A stretch of 64,000 nt of DNA, from the NCBI GenBank assembly GCA_036971475.1, contig JBAIZL010000001.1, forward strand, positions 101,612,850-101,676,849, in the 5' to 3' direction. Position 1 is the stretch's first letter. Every line of letters starts with the position of its first letter. The notes beneath the pieces are model-generated. The model did no database searches, was not told where the DNA came from, and saw nothing but the letters and a program-made list of their open reading frames with translations. Positions 62,236 to 64,000 of this stretch are shown here, piece by piece. The translations under genes were made by a program, and so were the position numbers. The stretch is from Prosapia bicincta (lineage: Eukaryota; Arthropoda; Insecta; Hemiptera; Cercopidae).

Positions 62236-62889
62236 ATTTACGTTTCAAATGCATTACTTATCGGTCTATATAAAAATCAATTCCAACCAACGACGTCATC
62301 AATATATCACTTTGATAAGTTCATAGCTGACAACCTCTCAATAGAGTTGTCATGTAATTTTATTCTCCATTGAGCCTGATTCAATGAAATTTCACTTCAA
62401 TAAATATTTGTATCCAGCATTCAGAACGCCTAATGTGATCCATTCAATATCACTTCAATAAAAAAATTAGGTAGGTAAAATGTTCCTCTGCAAAACCGAG
62501 AGATTTCCTGTTTTATTCATCTTATGTAATAGATATATTTTTAGTTTCTAAAAGCCCAAGTACTATTCCTACTTTTCTCCCACGGTTAAGATTGTCAGAA
62601 TGTTTAAATTTATGCAAACACACTCTCATACTATTTGTTTTCTTATTCCGTTCTTTTGCTCTTCAATAGTCATATATTTTTTTTAAATTTAATTATTTTC
62701 CACATCCCTAGTTAGTTTTTTTTAATTCCACTTTTTCCACCTCTATATTGAATTATTTGTTTTCTTCTTACACTCTTTTATATCTTTCTAGTTACCTATT
62801 TCATTTATACTTCATTATTGACCTCTCTCACTATATGTAGTTTAAATCATTAACACTAATAAAATTTAACAATGATTAACTAGAAAGAT

Positions 62890-63372
<483 letters not shown>

Positions 63373-64000
63373 CATATTATAATATAACGTTTGAGGCTAA
63401 TTAATAAATTCAGCTTATTTCGAAAAAGAGGATTAGTCGGAAGAAATATTAAGCCAAAGCGCCAAAGATAGTTATTAAAATATACGGAACAGGTTAACCA
63501 TTGTTCTATTTCGAAGTTGTCATAAAGGGCTGGGGAATCTTTAAAAAAAAGAACGGTTCAACTATTTTAAGAGAGGATTTTCCATATTAACCGAGATCAA
63601 TTAAGGGAGGAAAGATGACGCGGGGTTGAAAAAGTAAGTGATCGATGAGTCTAGAAAGAACGTCAGAAGAAGGCAGATGTATTGGGGGGGGGGGGAACAA
63701 GTGTCAGTAATGTGAATTAGGGTTAGTAACATTAAGGGAAACCTAATTTTCCTATTTGTATAATTTATAAAGTTAAAAGTGGGATGTAAATAAATTAATA
63801 AAGAATTAGGAAAATTAGGTGAGTTATGGTAAAGTGCAGCGAAGCAGTATCAAGGGTCAAGACCCAAGAAATCCACAAACAATAAGTACTTTTTAATTTT
63901 TTTCATTAAATTTAGCCAACAGAACTTTAAATACAGTATATTCGGAACAATTTTAAATTCTTTAGCATAAAATAATAATCTAATTTTTTTCACCATGTTC
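63373..64000. other. Unannotated sequence
   Basis: Nothing recognised apart from a run of 12 G at 63,684-63,695. Confidence 0.5.

Larger units (their letters stand above)
56825..62888. repeat. Segmental duplication, copy B
   Basis: Direct, diverged counterpart of 37,280-45,175 (see there for anchors). It carries a 562-bp inverted-repeat element absent from A and lacks A's ~2.4-kb middle segment, having a CA microsatellite there instead. A 72-codon frame at 58,801-59,019 is frameshifted in A by an extra A in AAAAAAC, and other frames also differ, so no gene is called. Confidence 0.85.

Overview
This window looks like nuclear DNA from an arthropod, probably an insect. It is strongly AT-rich, contains long CA, CT and TA microsatellites, has a short GGTTAGG/TTAGG-like run near 9,050, and carries the remains of an RNase H-bearing non-LTR retrotransposon of arthropod type. 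I found no intact protein-coding gene, no convincing tRNA or rRNA gene, and no prokaryotic gene organisation. The longest open frames (45,352-45,840 and 63,010-63,375) are read through dinucleotide repeats. The species cannot be named from the sequence.

Layout. 1-480: decaying ~110-bp tandem repeat. 1,385-3,790: two related GC-rich repeat blocks, with a separate GC-rich block between them that has a TATA/initiator-like arrangement. 4,037-4,841: 5'-truncated, frame-broken regucalcin (SMP-30) pseudogene on the minus strand between near-identical direct repeats. 4,850-10,000: mostly featureless, with one CT/AT microsatellite. 10,010-32,200: a large satellite locus. Its core (about 10,340-30,150) is roughly 145 copies of a 137-bp unit that is itself five diverged ~27-bp monomers; copies are further organised into 15-, 17- and 18-unit blocks of 2.06-2.47 kb. 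Both edges decay into single ~27-bp monomers, and a ~790-bp GC-richer piece interrupts the right edge.

33,774-34,268: ten copies of a 49-bp G-rich minisatellite. 37,280-45,175 and 56,825-62,888: two diverged direct copies of one segment (A and B), differing by a ~2.4-kb extra piece in A and a 562-bp inverted-repeat element in B. 47,600-48,070: decayed ~55-bp minisatellite. 48,430-49,690: dead LINE 3' end with RNase H. 55,533-57,457: two inverted-repeat elements, each with a hammerhead-ribozyme-like motif. 62,890-63,372: long CA tract.

Nothing here forms a pathway or operon. The layers record repeat biology: satellite amplification by unequal exchange, segmental duplication, element insertion and gene death. 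The most interesting items are the three-level satellite, the paired hammerhead-like motifs inside inverted-repeat elements (one with an empty site preserved in the paralogous segment), and a 111-bp block of almost perfect conservation within otherwise diverged paralogs.
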